From contig CAKVGS010000004.1 in assembly GCA_934747335.1 (NCBI GenBank), positions 1 to 64,000 on the forward strand: 64,000 nucleotides of DNA, given 5' to 3'. Source of the stretch: an uncultured Candidatus Melainabacteria bacterium (GTDB lineage: Bacteria; Cyanobacteriota; Vampirovibrionia; Gastranaerophilales; Gastranaerophilaceae). How positions within the stretch are numbered: position 1 is the stretch's first letter; every line of letters starts with the position of its first letter. A program made the translations under genes and the position numbers. Shown here piece after piece: positions 37,206-46,090 of the stretch. Under the pieces are notes generated by a model. It made no database searches, was not told the DNA's origin, and was given only the letters and a program-made list of their open reading frames with translations.

Positions 37206-37400
37206 AATTTAAAAACCTTTCATATTATACGGCTGGTGTTTATAAAAAACGTGAAGATTATTTTTTGATAATCTTAAGCAAAAATGTTACAAAAGTAAAC
37301 ATTTCTGTAAAAAAACTTAACCTCTACTTGTTTTTAGTTTTTGTTTTATTTATGATAGTCTTAAAAAGTAAAAGTTAGTCAAAATATAAGGAATAGCAAA

Positions 37401-37754
37401 ATGAATCCTATTATTAAAAATTTAGAAGCAGAATACACAACAAGAGAATTGCCGGAAATGAACCCTGGTGATACAGTTAGAGTTTCTGTAAAAATCGTAG
37501 AAGGTAACAAAGAAAGATTACAGGCTTACGAAGGTACTATTATCGCTGAACACGGTTCAGGCATCAATAAAACAATTACTGTAAGAAAAGTATTCCAAGG
37601 TGTTGGTGTAGAACGTGTATTTTTAGTACACTCTCCACGTATTGACAAAATCACAGTTCAAAGACGTGGTGACGTTAAACGTGCTAAATTGTATTACTTA
37701 AGAGAACGTTCAGGTAAAGCAACTCGTATTAAGGAAAAAATTGAAAAAAGATAA
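37401..37754 (+). CDS. rplS: 50S ribosomal protein L19
   Basis: A 117-residue protein with typical L19 sequence ([20 protein letters not shown], then FEGTII-like [23 protein letters not shown] and [14 protein letters not shown] [16 protein letters not shown]). It lies at the 30S-50S interface. It overlaps the following GTPase gene by 14 bp, linking two ribosome-related genes. Confidence 0.97.
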   Translation: MNPIIKNLEAEYTTRELPEMNPGDTVRVSVKIVEGNKERLQAYEGTIIAEHGSGINKTITVRKVFQGVGVERVFLVHSPRIDKITVQRRGDVKRAKLYYLRERSGKATRIKEKIEKR

Positions 37755-38592
37755 GTTGCACATTCACTGGTACCCAGGTCATATTGCGAAAGCAGAGCGT
37801 CAACTTAAGGAAAAATTAAATTTAGTTGATGTGATAATTGAGGTACGTGATAGCAGATTACCTTTAAGCAGCAGTTATGCAAACATTAAGAAGCTCTTGG
37901 GAGAAAAACCAAGGCTTCTTTTGTTGAATAAAGCTGATTTGGTTGATAAAAATGAACTCAAAAACTGGGTTGGTTACTTAAAGGAAACGACAGGCTGTCC
38001 TGTGATTATTTCTGACGCAAAAAGTGCTAAAGAATTGCCGCAAGTTGTAAAACAAGCTGTTGAACTCAGTGAACCGAAAATTCAGGCTTTGATGGCAAAA
38101 GGACTTTTAAGACGTCCGGCAAGAGCGATGGTTGTTGGCATGCCAAATGTTGGTAAATCAAGTGTTATCAATAAGCTTACAAAATCATCTAAGACAAAAA
38201 TTGGTGCAAAAGCGGGTGTTACAAGACAACAACAATGGGTTAGAATCAACCCGAAATTAGATTTATTGGATACTCCCGGAATTATTCCAACAAAACAGGA
38301 TGATCAAATGCAGGCAGTGAAGTTGGCATTTGTCAGCTCTGTTTCAGAAAACGCTTATTCTCCCGAACCTGTTGCAAAGGCTCTTTTGGAAATGCTTGCC
38401 CAAAAACACAAAGAAGAACTTTGCAAACACTATAATGTTGAAAATCTTACTTTAGAAGATATTGCAACTAAACGTAATTGGATTATTAAGGGTGAATATC
38501 CTGATACGGAAAGAACAGCGATTTTTATTTTAAAAGACTTTAGAGAAGGACGCTTAGGACTATTTATATTAGATGAATTTCCTATTGATTAA
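37741..38592 (+). CDS. rbgA: Ribosome biogenesis GTPase YlqF/RbgA
   Basis: A 283-residue circularly permuted GTPase with motif order G4 (LLNKADL), G5, G1 (GMPNVGKSS), G2 and G3 (DTPGI), plus the N-terminal [10 protein letters not shown] typical of YlqF. It helps late assembly of the 50S subunit. The start is the TTG at 37741, which has AAGGA 5 nt upstream; no suitable ATG is nearby, since the usual MxxxxIHWYPGH start must fall here. It is translationally coupled to rplS. Confidence 0.94.
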   Translation: MKKDKLHIHWYPGHIAKAERQLKEKLNLVDVIIEVRDSRLPLSSSYANIKKLLGEKPRLLLLNKADLVDKNELKNWVGYLKETTGCPVIISDAKSAKELPQVVKQAVELSEPKIQALMAKGLLRRPARAMVVGMPNVGKSSVINKLTKSSKTKIGAKAGVTRQQQWVRINPKLDLLDTPGIIPTKQDDQMQAVKLAFVSSVSENAYSPEPVAKALLEMLAQKHKEELCKHYNVENLTLEDIATKRNWIIKGEYPDTERTAIFILKDFREGRLGLFILDEFPID

Positions 38593-38593
38593 T

Positions 38594-38971
38594 TTATTTT
38601 AATAGTTCCTCGTAAGCTGAAAAACATTTCAACGCAGTTGATTTTGGAATACATTCAACTTCCAAATTGTCTGCTATATGGCGAATGTTATATGATGCAG
38701 AAACCATTACAATTTTTGTGCTGTTATAGATATTAAATGTTTTAATTTGTTCTACAAGCCATTCTCCTGCATATTTTGGCGCATAACTTTCTTCCATTTG
38801 CAAGTCCGTTAAAATTATATCGTAGGGCTTATTTTGTAGCAAGTAATCATAAGCTTTTGTTGCACTTTCTGCTGTATCAATATTGATATCATGCCCAAAA
38901 AGTTCAAACATAACGTTTGTATTAAAATCTCGCCAACCTTTTACATCATCAACGATTAAAATATTTTTCAT
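38594..38971 (-). CDS. Single-domain response regulator
   Basis: A 125-residue receiver domain without an output domain: ILIVDDV (acidic pocket), phosphoacceptor Asp56 (DIILTDLQM), VMVSAS (switch Ser) and a lysine in ECIPKST. CheY-like stand-alone receivers signal by protein contact. It is the last gene of an operon that begins with a histidine kinase, its likely partner, and overlaps aroH by 4 bp (ATGA). Confidence 0.9.
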   Translation of the reverse strand: MKNILIVDDVKGWRDFNTNVMFELFGHDINIDTAESATKAYDYLLQNKPYDIILTDLQMEESYAPKYAGEWLVEQIKTFNIYNSTKIVMVSASYNIRHIADNLEVECIPKSTALKCFSAYEELLK

Positions 38972-39318
38972 TTTCTTAAAACTTCCGCTCCGTCCAAATA
39001 AACAAATTCAGGCACAAATGTGTCACCGCAATTCACAACTATTAAAACTCTTAAGCATTTCTCCAAAGAATTTGGAACGTCAAGCTCATGAAAACACATC
39101 ATTGGGACATCTTTCCACTTAAGGTTTACTCTTGCGTATTTTGCAGGAAAATCAGCGTTTAAATCTTTTGTAAGAGTGAATATCACATGTGATATCATGT
39201 CTGTTTCAATTTTATTTCTATTTAGCATTTCCTTAAGCAATTTAATTGTAGCAGCACCAATTGCTTCAGGACTGTTTTCATCAACAGTAATAGCTCCTCT
39301 TATACCTTTTGATATCAT
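38968..39318 (-). CDS. aroH: Chorismate mutase, AroH type
   Basis: A 116-residue protein of the trimeric AroH class (Bacillus type). It has MISKGIRGAITV with Arg7, CFHELDV with the equivalents of Cys75 and Glu78, KCLRVLIVVN with Arg90, and EFVYLDGAEVLR with Tyr108. It converts chorismate to prephenate for Phe and Tyr synthesis. Unusually it sits between a Nudix hydrolase and a response regulator, inside a two-component operon. Confidence 0.92.
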   Translation of the reverse strand: MISKGIRGAITVDENSPEAIGAATIKLLKEMLNRNKIETDMISHVIFTLTKDLNADFPAKYARVNLKWKDVPMMCFHELDVPNSLEKCLRVLIVVNCGDTFVPEFVYLDGAEVLRK

Positions 39319-39321
39319 AAA

Positions 39322-39867
39322 TTATTTCTCCTCATTCAAATAAAATAAACACGCCAATGTCGATGCTGTTAGCGCCAAACCATCAGCTTCTTGCGCTCTT
39401 AACCACTTGTAAACATCTTTTTTATTAACTAAAATTCTGTCTATAATTACTCCACCGTCACTTACAGGCTTTGAAACTACATTATATTCATTTATGTAAG
39501 CAATTGCAAGTGTAACGGTTTCCGAAACACACCCCGGAGAACTTGCAACTTTATGCGATTTGATTTCGATTTTATCGGCAACAAGTCCTGCTTCTTCCAA
39601 AAGTTCTGCTTTAATGGCGTCTTCTACGGTTTCTCCGATTCTTTCATCGCCGACGAGTCCGGCAGGCAATGCAATAGAATATTTTGCAATCCCTTCTGCA
39701 ACAAGAGGCGGACGTTCTTCTTTTAAGAATAAAATCTTTTCATTTTTTATAATCGGTAAAATTACGACCACATCTTTCGCGTTCGGTCTGTGCGCATAAA
39801 CCCAATCTTTGCCTGATTTAGAAGGTGTACTTTTTAGTTGCAAAAATTTTGTATCGTATAAAATCAT
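39322..39867 (-). CDS. Nudix hydrolase, ADP-ribose pyrophosphatase-like
   Basis: A 181-residue protein. The Nudix box is GDERIGETVEDAIKAELLEE followed by AGL, matching Gx5Ex7REUxEExGU except that the Arg before the first Glu is Ala. The catalytic glutamates are kept. The N-terminal strand region (KDWVYAHRPNAKDVVVILPI) fits ADP-ribose/NDP-sugar hydrolases. Gaps of 2 and 3 bp to its neighbours place it in the kinase-aroH-regulator operon. Confidence 0.88.
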   Translation of the reverse strand: MILYDTKFLQLKSTPSKSGKDWVYAHRPNAKDVVVILPIIKNEKILFLKEERPPLVAEGIAKYSIALPAGLVGDERIGETVEDAIKAELLEEAGLVADKIEIKSHKVASSPGCVSETVTLAIAYINEYNVVSKPVSDGGVIIDRILVNKKDVYKWLRAQEADGLALTASTLACLFYLNEEK

Positions 39868-39869
39868 AA

Positions 39870-41216
39870 TTATTCTCCGTAGTGCAAATTAGTATTAACA
39901 ATTGCAGGCAATTTAATTGTGAATTCGGTATACTCGCCTTCTTCACTTTCTACCGTTAATTCTCCGCCATGAGATTTAACTATTTGCAAAGCCAGATACA
40001 AACCCAAACCTGTTCCTATTTTTCTGAATTTTTTTGCGGCTGAAAAATACTTGTTAAAGATTTTATCAATATCTTCTTTTGAAATTCCTGCGCCAAAATC
40101 TTTAACCTTGATTACGATAAATTTTGGAATTTCACCGATTGTAATATTAACAGGCGAAGCCAATTCTCCGTAAGAAATTGCATTTTGTATTAAATTCTTA
40201 ATAACACGCTTTAATTGCATTTTATCAGCAAAAACACAAATATCGCGATTCGTTGTAAAGTTTAGCGGATTGTGAGTCTTATCGGCTATCGGACGCATTT
40301 CGTCAATTATTTCTTCTATAAACGGTTTTAGTTTGATATTTTCTTTATAAAGCCTGATAGAGCCGTCTTTAACTTTATAGGTTTCTAAAACAATTTGAAC
40401 CAAATCCAAAAGCTCTTTATTAGAAGATTGCATATTTTTAAGTGCAACCTCCTGTTTGTCGGATATCGGGCCGAAATTTTTGTTTAAAAACAATTCAAGC
40501 ATGTTAGTTTCGGCAATAATCGGAACTTTTAAATCATGCGTTAAAGTTGCGACAAAATCTTCTTTCAAACTTTCCAACTCTCTTTGGTTTGTAACATTCT
40601 TAATTATTACAATGAACCTGCGCTTCTTATCTTCAAGTTTAAGCTCCATTGTGCTTGCAACAAAATTTGAAGCCATATCTGTTTTAATAAAAACATCATC
40701 TTCGTTAAGTTTTTCTAAATTTTTATTTTTTGCAATTTGAATAAATTCCAACAGATCTGCGCCAAGTATATCTTTGCCCGGAACGTTGAACCATTCGCAT
40801 ATTTTAGCCGTTGCACGCAAAATTTTGTGCTCACCATCAACTACTACCAAACCATCGGATAGAGAGTTGATAACAGCTTCCAAGAACTTGTTTTGACGAT
40901 GAAGCTCTGTTTGATATTCTGTAATCATATTTTCTCTGTCATAAAGAGTTTCAATCATCCTGTTGATACTTTCAGCCAAAGGTTCTGTGCTTGGAAGCTC
41001 CATTTTTTCAACTTTTTTCGACAAATCACCATATCGTACGGAGTTTACTGTTTTTGTAATCACGCCCAAATAGTCATTAATTTTTGACCACTTTTTGCCT
41101 GCTTGTCTTGCAGAAAAGAAAAGAAATATTAACATACCAAGTACAAAAAGGTTCAAAATATGTATTAATAATGTCCCTTTATCCGCAAAATAATAACTCA
41201 ATACTTCCATTAGCAT
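39870..41216 (-). CDS. Membrane sensor histidine kinase with PAS domain
   Basis: About 448 residues from the ATG at 41216; the longest frame needs a TTG start. One membrane helix (LLIHILNLFVLGMLIFLFF) is followed by a HAMP-like linker, a PAS domain (VINSLSDGLVVVDGEHKIL, about 115-210), HisKA (VATLTHDLKVP, phospho-His about 227) and HATPase_c with N, G1 and G2 boxes (NLIQNAISYG, KDFGAGI, GTGLGLYLA). It lacks a large periplasmic sensor, so it may sense the membrane or a cytosolic ligand through PAS. It heads the operon with Nudix, aroH and the receiver. Confidence 0.92.
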   Translation of the reverse strand: MLMEVLSYYFADKGTLLIHILNLFVLGMLIFLFFSARQAGKKWSKINDYLGVITKTVNSVRYGDLSKKVEKMELPSTEPLAESINRMIETLYDRENMITEYQTELHRQNKFLEAVINSLSDGLVVVDGEHKILRATAKICEWFNVPGKDILGADLLEFIQIAKNKNLEKLNEDDVFIKTDMASNFVASTMELKLEDKKRRFIVIIKNVTNQRELESLKEDFVATLTHDLKVPIIAETNMLELFLNKNFGPISDKQEVALKNMQSSNKELLDLVQIVLETYKVKDGSIRLYKENIKLKPFIEEIIDEMRPIADKTHNPLNFTTNRDICVFADKMQLKRVIKNLIQNAISYGELASPVNITIGEIPKFIVIKVKDFGAGISKEDIDKIFNKYFSAAKKFRKIGTGLGLYLALQIVKSHGGELTVESEEGEYTEFTIKLPAIVNTNLHYGE

Positions 41217-41347
41217 GCTCAACTTGTCCTATTTTAATATTTTATGATACAATTATAACAGAAAAGGAGTATAAGGGGGAAGGATATTTTTAAACAGGGC
41301 TTGCCTGTTTGATTTGAGCCTTAAACCTTAAAAAGTCGGATTTATTC

Positions 41348-42145
41348 ATGAATAAGATTTATAAGATATTTTTGGGAGTATTTTGTTGGACATGTGCGCT
41401 ATCTGCACATGCTGCGGATAAGTTTGATATTTTGCCTGACTTGCCCGAACCTTTGGCTAACGCGGCACAAGCTTCTTCCGTTACAACAAGCGATAATGCA
41501 ATAAACACAACTCAATCAATCGGACAAGAACCAAACCTTGTTTCAATTATATTTTCTTTGATTTTTGTAGTTTTGTTAATTTATGCAACAGGTATTATTT
41601 ATGCAAAGCTTAACAAATTAGGTTTAAATACTCTAAAAAAACAAATGGGTGAAGGCAGCAATTCGCATGTTTCTGTTATTTCTACGACTCCTTTAGGTAA
41701 TAACAAATCATTGCATGTAGTGGAACTTGACGGCAAAAGAATGCTAATCGGAGCTTCAGCTAATTCTATCCATTTGATTAAAGATTTGGGTTCTTTCCCG
41801 CCGGAAGAATTTGAAGAAGGCGAATATTCAAAAATAGAAATTCCTAATATAAGAATTCCGAAAATTGAGATTCCGAAAATCGAATTTCCGGGTTTCACAA
41901 AGGTTGTAGCAAAAAAAACGGTTGAAGAAGCAACTCTGCCTCAAGAAGAAGATGAAACCAAATCAGAAGAAAGCGACAATTTTGAAATTTCTGATATTTA
42001 TGTAGAAGAAGAAAATCCTGATGGAATTATTGATAAATTGTTCCACACGGTAGCGGAAGAAAATAACCAACCGCAAGAAGAAAAAGAAAACGAACATAAA
42101 GTTGACCCTGATGAGTTTGCGCTTTATAAGAAGTATTTGGGCTAA
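41348..42145 (+). CDS. FliO-like flagellar export membrane protein
   Basis: A 265-residue protein. It has a signal peptide (MNKIYKIFLGVFCWTCALSAHAA), a low-complexity stretch, one membrane helix (about 64-86, NLVSIIFSLIFVVLLIYATG), and a small beta domain with the FliO pattern VSVISTTPLGNNKSLHVVEL then GKRMLIGAS. Residues 163-183 are a five-residue repeat (IEIPNIRIPKIEIPKIEFPG), then an acidic tail. FliO helps assemble the flagellar export gate. No other flagellar gene is in the window, so the role is uncertain. The next gene follows 31 bp later. Confidence 0.6.
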   Translation: MNKIYKIFLGVFCWTCALSAHAADKFDILPDLPEPLANAAQASSVTTSDNAINTTQSIGQEPNLVSIIFSLIFVVLLIYATGIIYAKLNKLGLNTLKKQMGEGSNSHVSVISTTPLGNNKSLHVVELDGKRMLIGASANSIHLIKDLGSFPPEEFEEGEYSKIEIPNIRIPKIEIPKIEFPGFTKVVAKKTVEEATLPQEEDETKSEESDNFEISDIYVEEENPDGIIDKLFHTVAEENNQPQEEKENEHKVDPDEFALYKKYLG

Positions 42146-42176
42146 ATATCGGGTTAAATAAAAATAAGGAGAGCTA

Positions 42177-43046
42177 ATGGCAGAGTGTGTGAAAATTGCA
42201 AATAAGATTGTAGGTGACGGTTACCCTTGTTTTATTATTGCAGAAATCGGGATTAATCATAACGGCTCGGTTGCTTTAGCAAAAAAAATGATTGATATAG
42301 CTGTAACAACAGGCTGTGATGCTGTAAAGTTCCAAAAAAGAACCGTTGATGTGGTTTACACAAAAGAAGAATTGGCAAAGGAAAGAAAAAGCGTTTTTGG
42401 AAACACTAACGGCGATTTAAAGCGCGGGTTAGAATTTGGTGAAAAAGAATACAAAGAAATTGACGAATACTGTAAAGAAAAAGGTATTTTGTGGTTTGCG
42501 TCTTGTTGGGATGAAGCGTCCGTTGATTTTATGGAAAAATTTGATATTCCTTGTTACAAAATCGCATCCGCTTCTTTAACCGACGATAATTTGCTTAAGT
42601 ATACAAAAACAAAAGGCAAACCGATTTTGCTTTCAACAGGCATGAGCACTATGGAAGAAATCAGACATGCTGTTTCTATTTTGGGTGAAGATAATTTAAT
42701 AATTTACCATTGCACCTCTACTTATCCATCAAACGCAGATGAAACAAATTTACGTGTAATAGAAACTTTTAAAAAAGAATTCTCTTGCCCAATTGGTTAT
42801 TCAGGACACGAAAGAGGAGTAACTCCTTCTGTATTGGCTGCTGCATTGGGCGCAAATTCAGTAGAACGTCATATTACGGTAGATAGAACCAATTGGGGCT
42901 CAGATCAAGCTGCAAGTTTAGAAATGGCGGGACTATATCACATGGTGCGTGATATCAGACAAGTACCCGAATTGTTAGGTGATGGCGTTAAGGTGGTTTA
43001 CCAAAGAGAACTGCCGATTATTGAAAAATTGAGAAGGGTTAAATAA
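42177..43046 (+). CDS. neuB: NeuB-type nonulosonate synthase without SAF domain
   Basis: A 289-residue NeuB TIM barrel: FIIAEIGINHNGSVALAKKM, AVKFQKRT, ASCWDEASVDF, KIASASLTD, LLSTGMST, and CTSTYPS followed by GYSGHERG. Full NeuB proteins (about 340-350) end with an antifreeze-like SAF domain, which is missing here. Such enzymes join phosphoenolpyruvate to a six-carbon sugar to give sialic acid, Kdn, legionaminic acid or similar. The next gene, an HAD phosphatase overlapping by 1 base, suggests a 9-phosphate product that is then dephosphorylated, as in Kdn synthesis. The precise sugar is unresolved. Confidence 0.87.
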   Translation: MAECVKIANKIVGDGYPCFIIAEIGINHNGSVALAKKMIDIAVTTGCDAVKFQKRTVDVVYTKEELAKERKSVFGNTNGDLKRGLEFGEKEYKEIDEYCKEKGILWFASCWDEASVDFMEKFDIPCYKIASASLTDDNLLKYTKTKGKPILLSTGMSTMEEIRHAVSILGEDNLIIYHCTSTYPSNADETNLRVIETFKKEFSCPIGYSGHERGVTPSVLAAALGANSVERHITVDRTNWGSDQAASLEMAGLYHMVRDIRQVPELLGDGVKVVYQRELPIIEKLRRVK

Positions 43047-43525
43047 TGACTTTAAATTTACCTGATACAATAAAATTTGTAATCACTGATTTTGATGGGA
43101 TTGTAACGGATAATTGTGTTTATATTGATTCAAAAGGTGAAATGACAAGAAAGCTTAATTTCAAAGATGTGATGGCATTTTCTATATTAAGAAAAAACGG
43201 TTATCATATTGGTATTGTTTCAGGCGAAAAAAATTCTGCAATTGAGATTATTGCTAAGAAATTTAAAGTTGAAGAAGTCCATCAGGATATAAGAATCAAG
43301 ATTGATGTAATCAAATCAATCGTTGAAAGATATAAGTTAAAAAAAGATGAGTTTGTTTATATTGGTGATGATATAAACGATTTGGAAACGTTAAAATTTG
43401 CAAAATACGCAATTACTGTTCCTGACGCTGTTAATCAAGTAAAAGCAATTGAAGGAATACAAATAACAACCGCGCATGGCGGAAATGGCGCTTTTAGAGA
43501 AGTTGTGGATTGTTTAGTTAAATAA
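43046..43525 (+). CDS. KdsC-like HAD phosphatase partnered with NeuB
   Basis: A 159-residue C0-type HAD phosphatase: FVITDFDGIVTDN (nucleophile Asp), VSGEKN (motif II), GDDINDLE (motif III) and the C-terminal GGNGAFREVVD segment. It is related to KdsC (3-deoxy-octulosonate 8-phosphate phosphatase) and to Kdn-9-phosphate phosphatase. The one-base overlap with neuB (taATG) argues for the same pathway. A second family member lies at 50358-50894. Some motif positions differ between the two (SGEKN versus TARNN). Confidence 0.88.
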   Translation: MTLNLPDTIKFVITDFDGIVTDNCVYIDSKGEMTRKLNFKDVMAFSILRKNGYHIGIVSGEKNSAIEIIAKKFKVEEVHQDIRIKIDVIKSIVERYKLKKDEFVYIGDDINDLETLKFAKYAITVPDAVNQVKAIEGIQITTAHGGNGAFREVVDCLVK

Positions 43526-43556
43526 AAAAGGTACACCAAAAGGCGCACCTTTTAAA
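43526..43556. terminator. Imperfect bidirectional terminator
   Basis: AAAAGGTACACC pairs with GGCGCACCTTTT with two A-C mismatches and an AAAA loop. It lies between the convergent phosphatase and TPR genes. Confidence 0.6.
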
Positions 43557-43582
43557 ATCATCCTATTGAATAAGGTGTTTCC

Positions 43583-44866
43583 TTATTCTCCCATTCTCTT
43601 CCCAAAAATTTTCTTTAAGAAAGCTCCAAAACCACCGTTTTCTGAGCCGTTTTTGTATTTTTCATAATTATCGGCAACAAATTGATTCCTTGGGTCGATT
43701 TCCTTCAATCTGTCCATATATTCCATTGCGCCATAATTATCTCCGATAGATTCTCTGAATTCAGCTAATTTTTGTAACGCGTTTTTGTTTTTAGGGTCAA
43801 CATCAACTAAACGTTCATAGAATTCACTTGCTTTTGTTTTGTCGCCTTCTGTTTCAAGTAATATAGCTATTGTTTCAATTAAATCTACATTTTTATCATC
43901 AAATCTGTAAGCGGTTAAATATTCGTTTAATGCAACATCTTTATCTCCGCGAACGATATTATATTTGCCCCAGTTTACGTGTTCATTGAAGGAATCTTCT
44001 AACTTTTCATAAATCAACGCGCGCATTTGATAAATCAATGGTGAATTCGGATCAAGTTTTGCGTACTCGTCAATTTCTTTAAACGCGTCCTCTGACATAC
44101 CTTTTTGGAAATAATATTGAGCCAAAAGTGCGTGGAAAGTTTTATCGTTTTTGTAATTTTCTTGATTGTGTTTAAGTATTTCAAATCCTTCGTCATTTTT
44201 ACCTAAATCAAATAGTGCTCTTGCCTTTGTTAAATCGTGTTGAGTTAGTTCCAACGCTTTTTCAGGTTGAGAATTTCTAATATAATAACCTGCTAAAATT
44301 TCTTCAAAATCCTTAAAACCGCAATCTTTTCTTCCGCGCTCAAGAATTTGAATTGCAGAAATTATTCCCTCGGTTTTTTCGTAAAGCTCTGCTAATTTTA
44401 AATATACAACAGGATTTTTATCATCATAATCTGAAATTTTTAAGTATTCATCAATAGCATCTGTAATTTTGCCTTGACCTTCACAAAGTCCTGCATATAA
44501 ATATCTTGCAGGAAGAGCTTCTTGTTGGTCTTTTGCGTGTTCAATCGCTTTTTTATAGTCGTTTCTTGCATGGCTCATTTGTTGTTGAAGCGCATGCAAA
44601 TTCCCTCTTAGCAAATAATACTTGAATCGGTCTTCATTACAGAACAAGTCAATTAACTGTTCGTGCGCCAAAATATTTGGCGGGTCGATTTCTAAAATCT
44701 TGCCATAATAAATTTTTGCATCATCTTTTTTATCCAAAATCAATGCGACGTGCGCAAGTTTAGTCAATAATTCGACATCGTTTTGTTTGTGCGGAAGCTG
44801 TTTTTTATACTCCGCATAAGCTTCTTCATATTTTTCATCTTGTTCAAGTTGTTCTGCTAAGTTCAT
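43583..44866 (-). CDS. Tetratricopeptide-repeat protein
   Basis: A 427-residue protein made almost wholly of TPR helical hairpins, about ten, with the usual Ala/Gly/Tyr/Pro pattern (for example AKIYYGKILEIDPPNILAHE, VYLKLAELYEKTEGIISAIQ, FYERLVDVDPKNKNALQKLA). There is no signal peptide. A basic C-terminal tail (FLKKIFGKRMGE) may touch membrane or nucleic acid. The SD and ATG lie in a 32-bp sequence repeated at the pth junction (46059-46090), implying the gene once directly followed pth. Confidence 0.88.
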   Translation of the reverse strand: MNLAEQLEQDEKYEEAYAEYKKQLPHKQNDVELLTKLAHVALILDKKDDAKIYYGKILEIDPPNILAHEQLIDLFCNEDRFKYYLLRGNLHALQQQMSHARNDYKKAIEHAKDQQEALPARYLYAGLCEGQGKITDAIDEYLKISDYDDKNPVVYLKLAELYEKTEGIISAIQILERGRKDCGFKDFEEILAGYYIRNSQPEKALELTQHDLTKARALFDLGKNDEGFEILKHNQENYKNDKTFHALLAQYYFQKGMSEDAFKEIDEYAKLDPNSPLIYQMRALIYEKLEDSFNEHVNWGKYNIVRGDKDVALNEYLTAYRFDDKNVDLIETIAILLETEGDKTKASEFYERLVDVDPKNKNALQKLAEFRESIGDNYGAMEYMDRLKEIDPRNQFVADNYEKYKNGSENGGFGAFLKKIFGKRMGE

Positions 44867-44894
44867 TTTATACTCCTAGTTAAATTTATTTTGA
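44863..44894. repeat. 32-bp direct repeat, left copy (cassette boundary)
   Basis: Identical to 46059-46090. It spans the former 3' end of pth, a stop, the SD CTAGGAG and the ATG. This copy supplies the SD and start of the TPR gene and keeps an untranslated pth tail. Confidence 0.92.
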
Positions 44895-44900
44895 CTCTCT

Positions 44901-45467
44901 CTATACTCGATATTCGTCCACGAAATTTACTTTTTCGCGAAATATCATGTCGTTTGCTTTTGTACCTTTTGTAACAATACTTTCTAAGGCTCTTAAGATT
45001 ACTTTAAAATGTTTGTCGTCTTTAGAATGTTCAATATCTTCAGGATAAGTGCTCAGAGTGCTACTCGAAAAAATTCTTTGATAGCCATGCTTTTCTTGTT
45101 CATGTTCTTCTGTAACAGTAACTGTTACATTTTGAAAATTCAAATGTTTGTCCATATCAATGCTTTTAGATTCTAAATTCGGATGCAATGAAAACGAATA
45201 TATACCTTTTGCAGTATAATCAAAACCGCCTCTATCTTCAAATATTGATTGATGAGTTAATGCTAATAAATTATTATCTGAATTTGCTTTTAATTTTTCC
45301 AACGCTTGTCTTAAACGACTGCCGTATCCATTAAAAATACACTTTTTCCCAAATTCATCCCAGTAGTCTTCATAGCCTTTTGTATATTTAAAGTTTAAGC
45401 CAGGAAGCTTAGATTTAAACGCAGTTTTAGGCGGATATGTGTTTGGGTTTATTGCTGCAATTCTCAT
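44901..45467 (-). CDS. Tagged orphan protein, tandem paralogue B
   Basis: A 188-residue protein starting MRIAAINPNTYPPKTAFKSK (tag Phe17-Lys-Ser-Lys). It is a diverged paralogue of the next gene upstream (45481-46062): both share FKSKLP, YKYTxGYxDxW, DNNLLALTH, SFSLHP/TFSLHP, IDMD and a C-terminal ILRALESI/ILKILEAI with TNKMIF/ANDMIF. Mixed alpha/beta, no membrane segment, no known family. Together with its twin it lies between 32-bp direct repeats. Confidence 0.8.
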   Translation of the reverse strand: MRIAAINPNTYPPKTAFKSKLPGLNFKYTKGYEDYWDEFGKKCIFNGYGSRLRQALEKLKANSDNNLLALTHQSIFEDRGGFDYTAKGIYSFSLHPNLESKSIDMDKHLNFQNVTVTVTEEHEQEKHGYQRIFSSSTLSTYPEDIEHSKDDKHFKVILRALESIVTKGTKANDMIFREKVNFVDEYRV

Positions 45468-45480
45468 TTTTATTCCTCTT

Positions 45481-46062
45481 TTATGCTCTAAAATCTTTTA
45501 ACAATAGTTCATCTTTAGAAATATTATTACCAAAAATCATTTTATTGGTTTCTGAACCAGTTTCTGCAATTGCTTCAAGTATCTTTAAAATTCTATCATA
45601 TATAATATCATTTTTTTTGCAATTTGTATTTATTGCATTTGAGTAGAATTCATACCTAAATGCGTTTTTATATGCATCTTTGCGGTATTCAACATCTGAT
45701 AGCTTTACAAAAACATCTTTCACAAAGCTATGAGAATTATCCATATCTATAAACTTTGATTCTTTTTGTTCCGGATGAAGTGAAAAAGTATAAATATCAC
45801 TATTGGCAGATATACCATTAAAAATTTTTGTTTCTCGTTTTTTACTATGGGTTAATGCCAACAAATTGTTATCACCGTTTTCTTTTATTTTTGTAAGTAG
45901 TTTTTTTAATGTTGACTCTTTACCTGTCTTCATACAATAATCAGCAAAAGGCTGCCAAAAATCTTTATAGCCCTCTGTATATTTATAATCAATTGGAGGT
46001 AATTTTGATTTAAAATTTGTTGTTTGTGCATTATTTTGAGTTGTGATTGGTGTAATTCTCAT
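45481..46062 (-). CDS. Tagged orphan protein, tandem paralogue A
   Basis: A 193-residue protein starting MRITPITTQNNAQTTNFKSK, tag again at Phe17. It is the tandem twin of 44901-45467, about 30% identical by eye with conserved blocks (KYTEGYKDFW, NGDNNLLALTHSK, YTFSLHPEQ, FIDMD). Its SD (AGGAG) and ATG are part of the 32-bp repeat that also forms the end of pth. The gap to its twin is 13 bp, so they are co-transcribed. Function unknown. Confidence 0.8.
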   Translation of the reverse strand: MRITPITTQNNAQTTNFKSKLPPIDYKYTEGYKDFWQPFADYCMKTGKESTLKKLLTKIKENGDNNLLALTHSKKRETKIFNGISANSDIYTFSLHPEQKESKFIDMDNSHSFVKDVFVKLSDVEYRKDAYKNAFRYEFYSNAINTNCKKNDIIYDRILKILEAIAETGSETNKMIFGNNISKDELLLKDFRA

Positions 46063-46090
46063 TTTATACTCCTAGTTAAATTTATTTTGA
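46059..46090. repeat. 32-bp direct repeat, right copy (cassette boundary)
   Basis: Identical to 44863-44894. In this copy the sequence encodes the last residues of pth (QNKFN, TAG stop) and the SD and ATG of tandem paralogue A. Confidence 0.92.
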
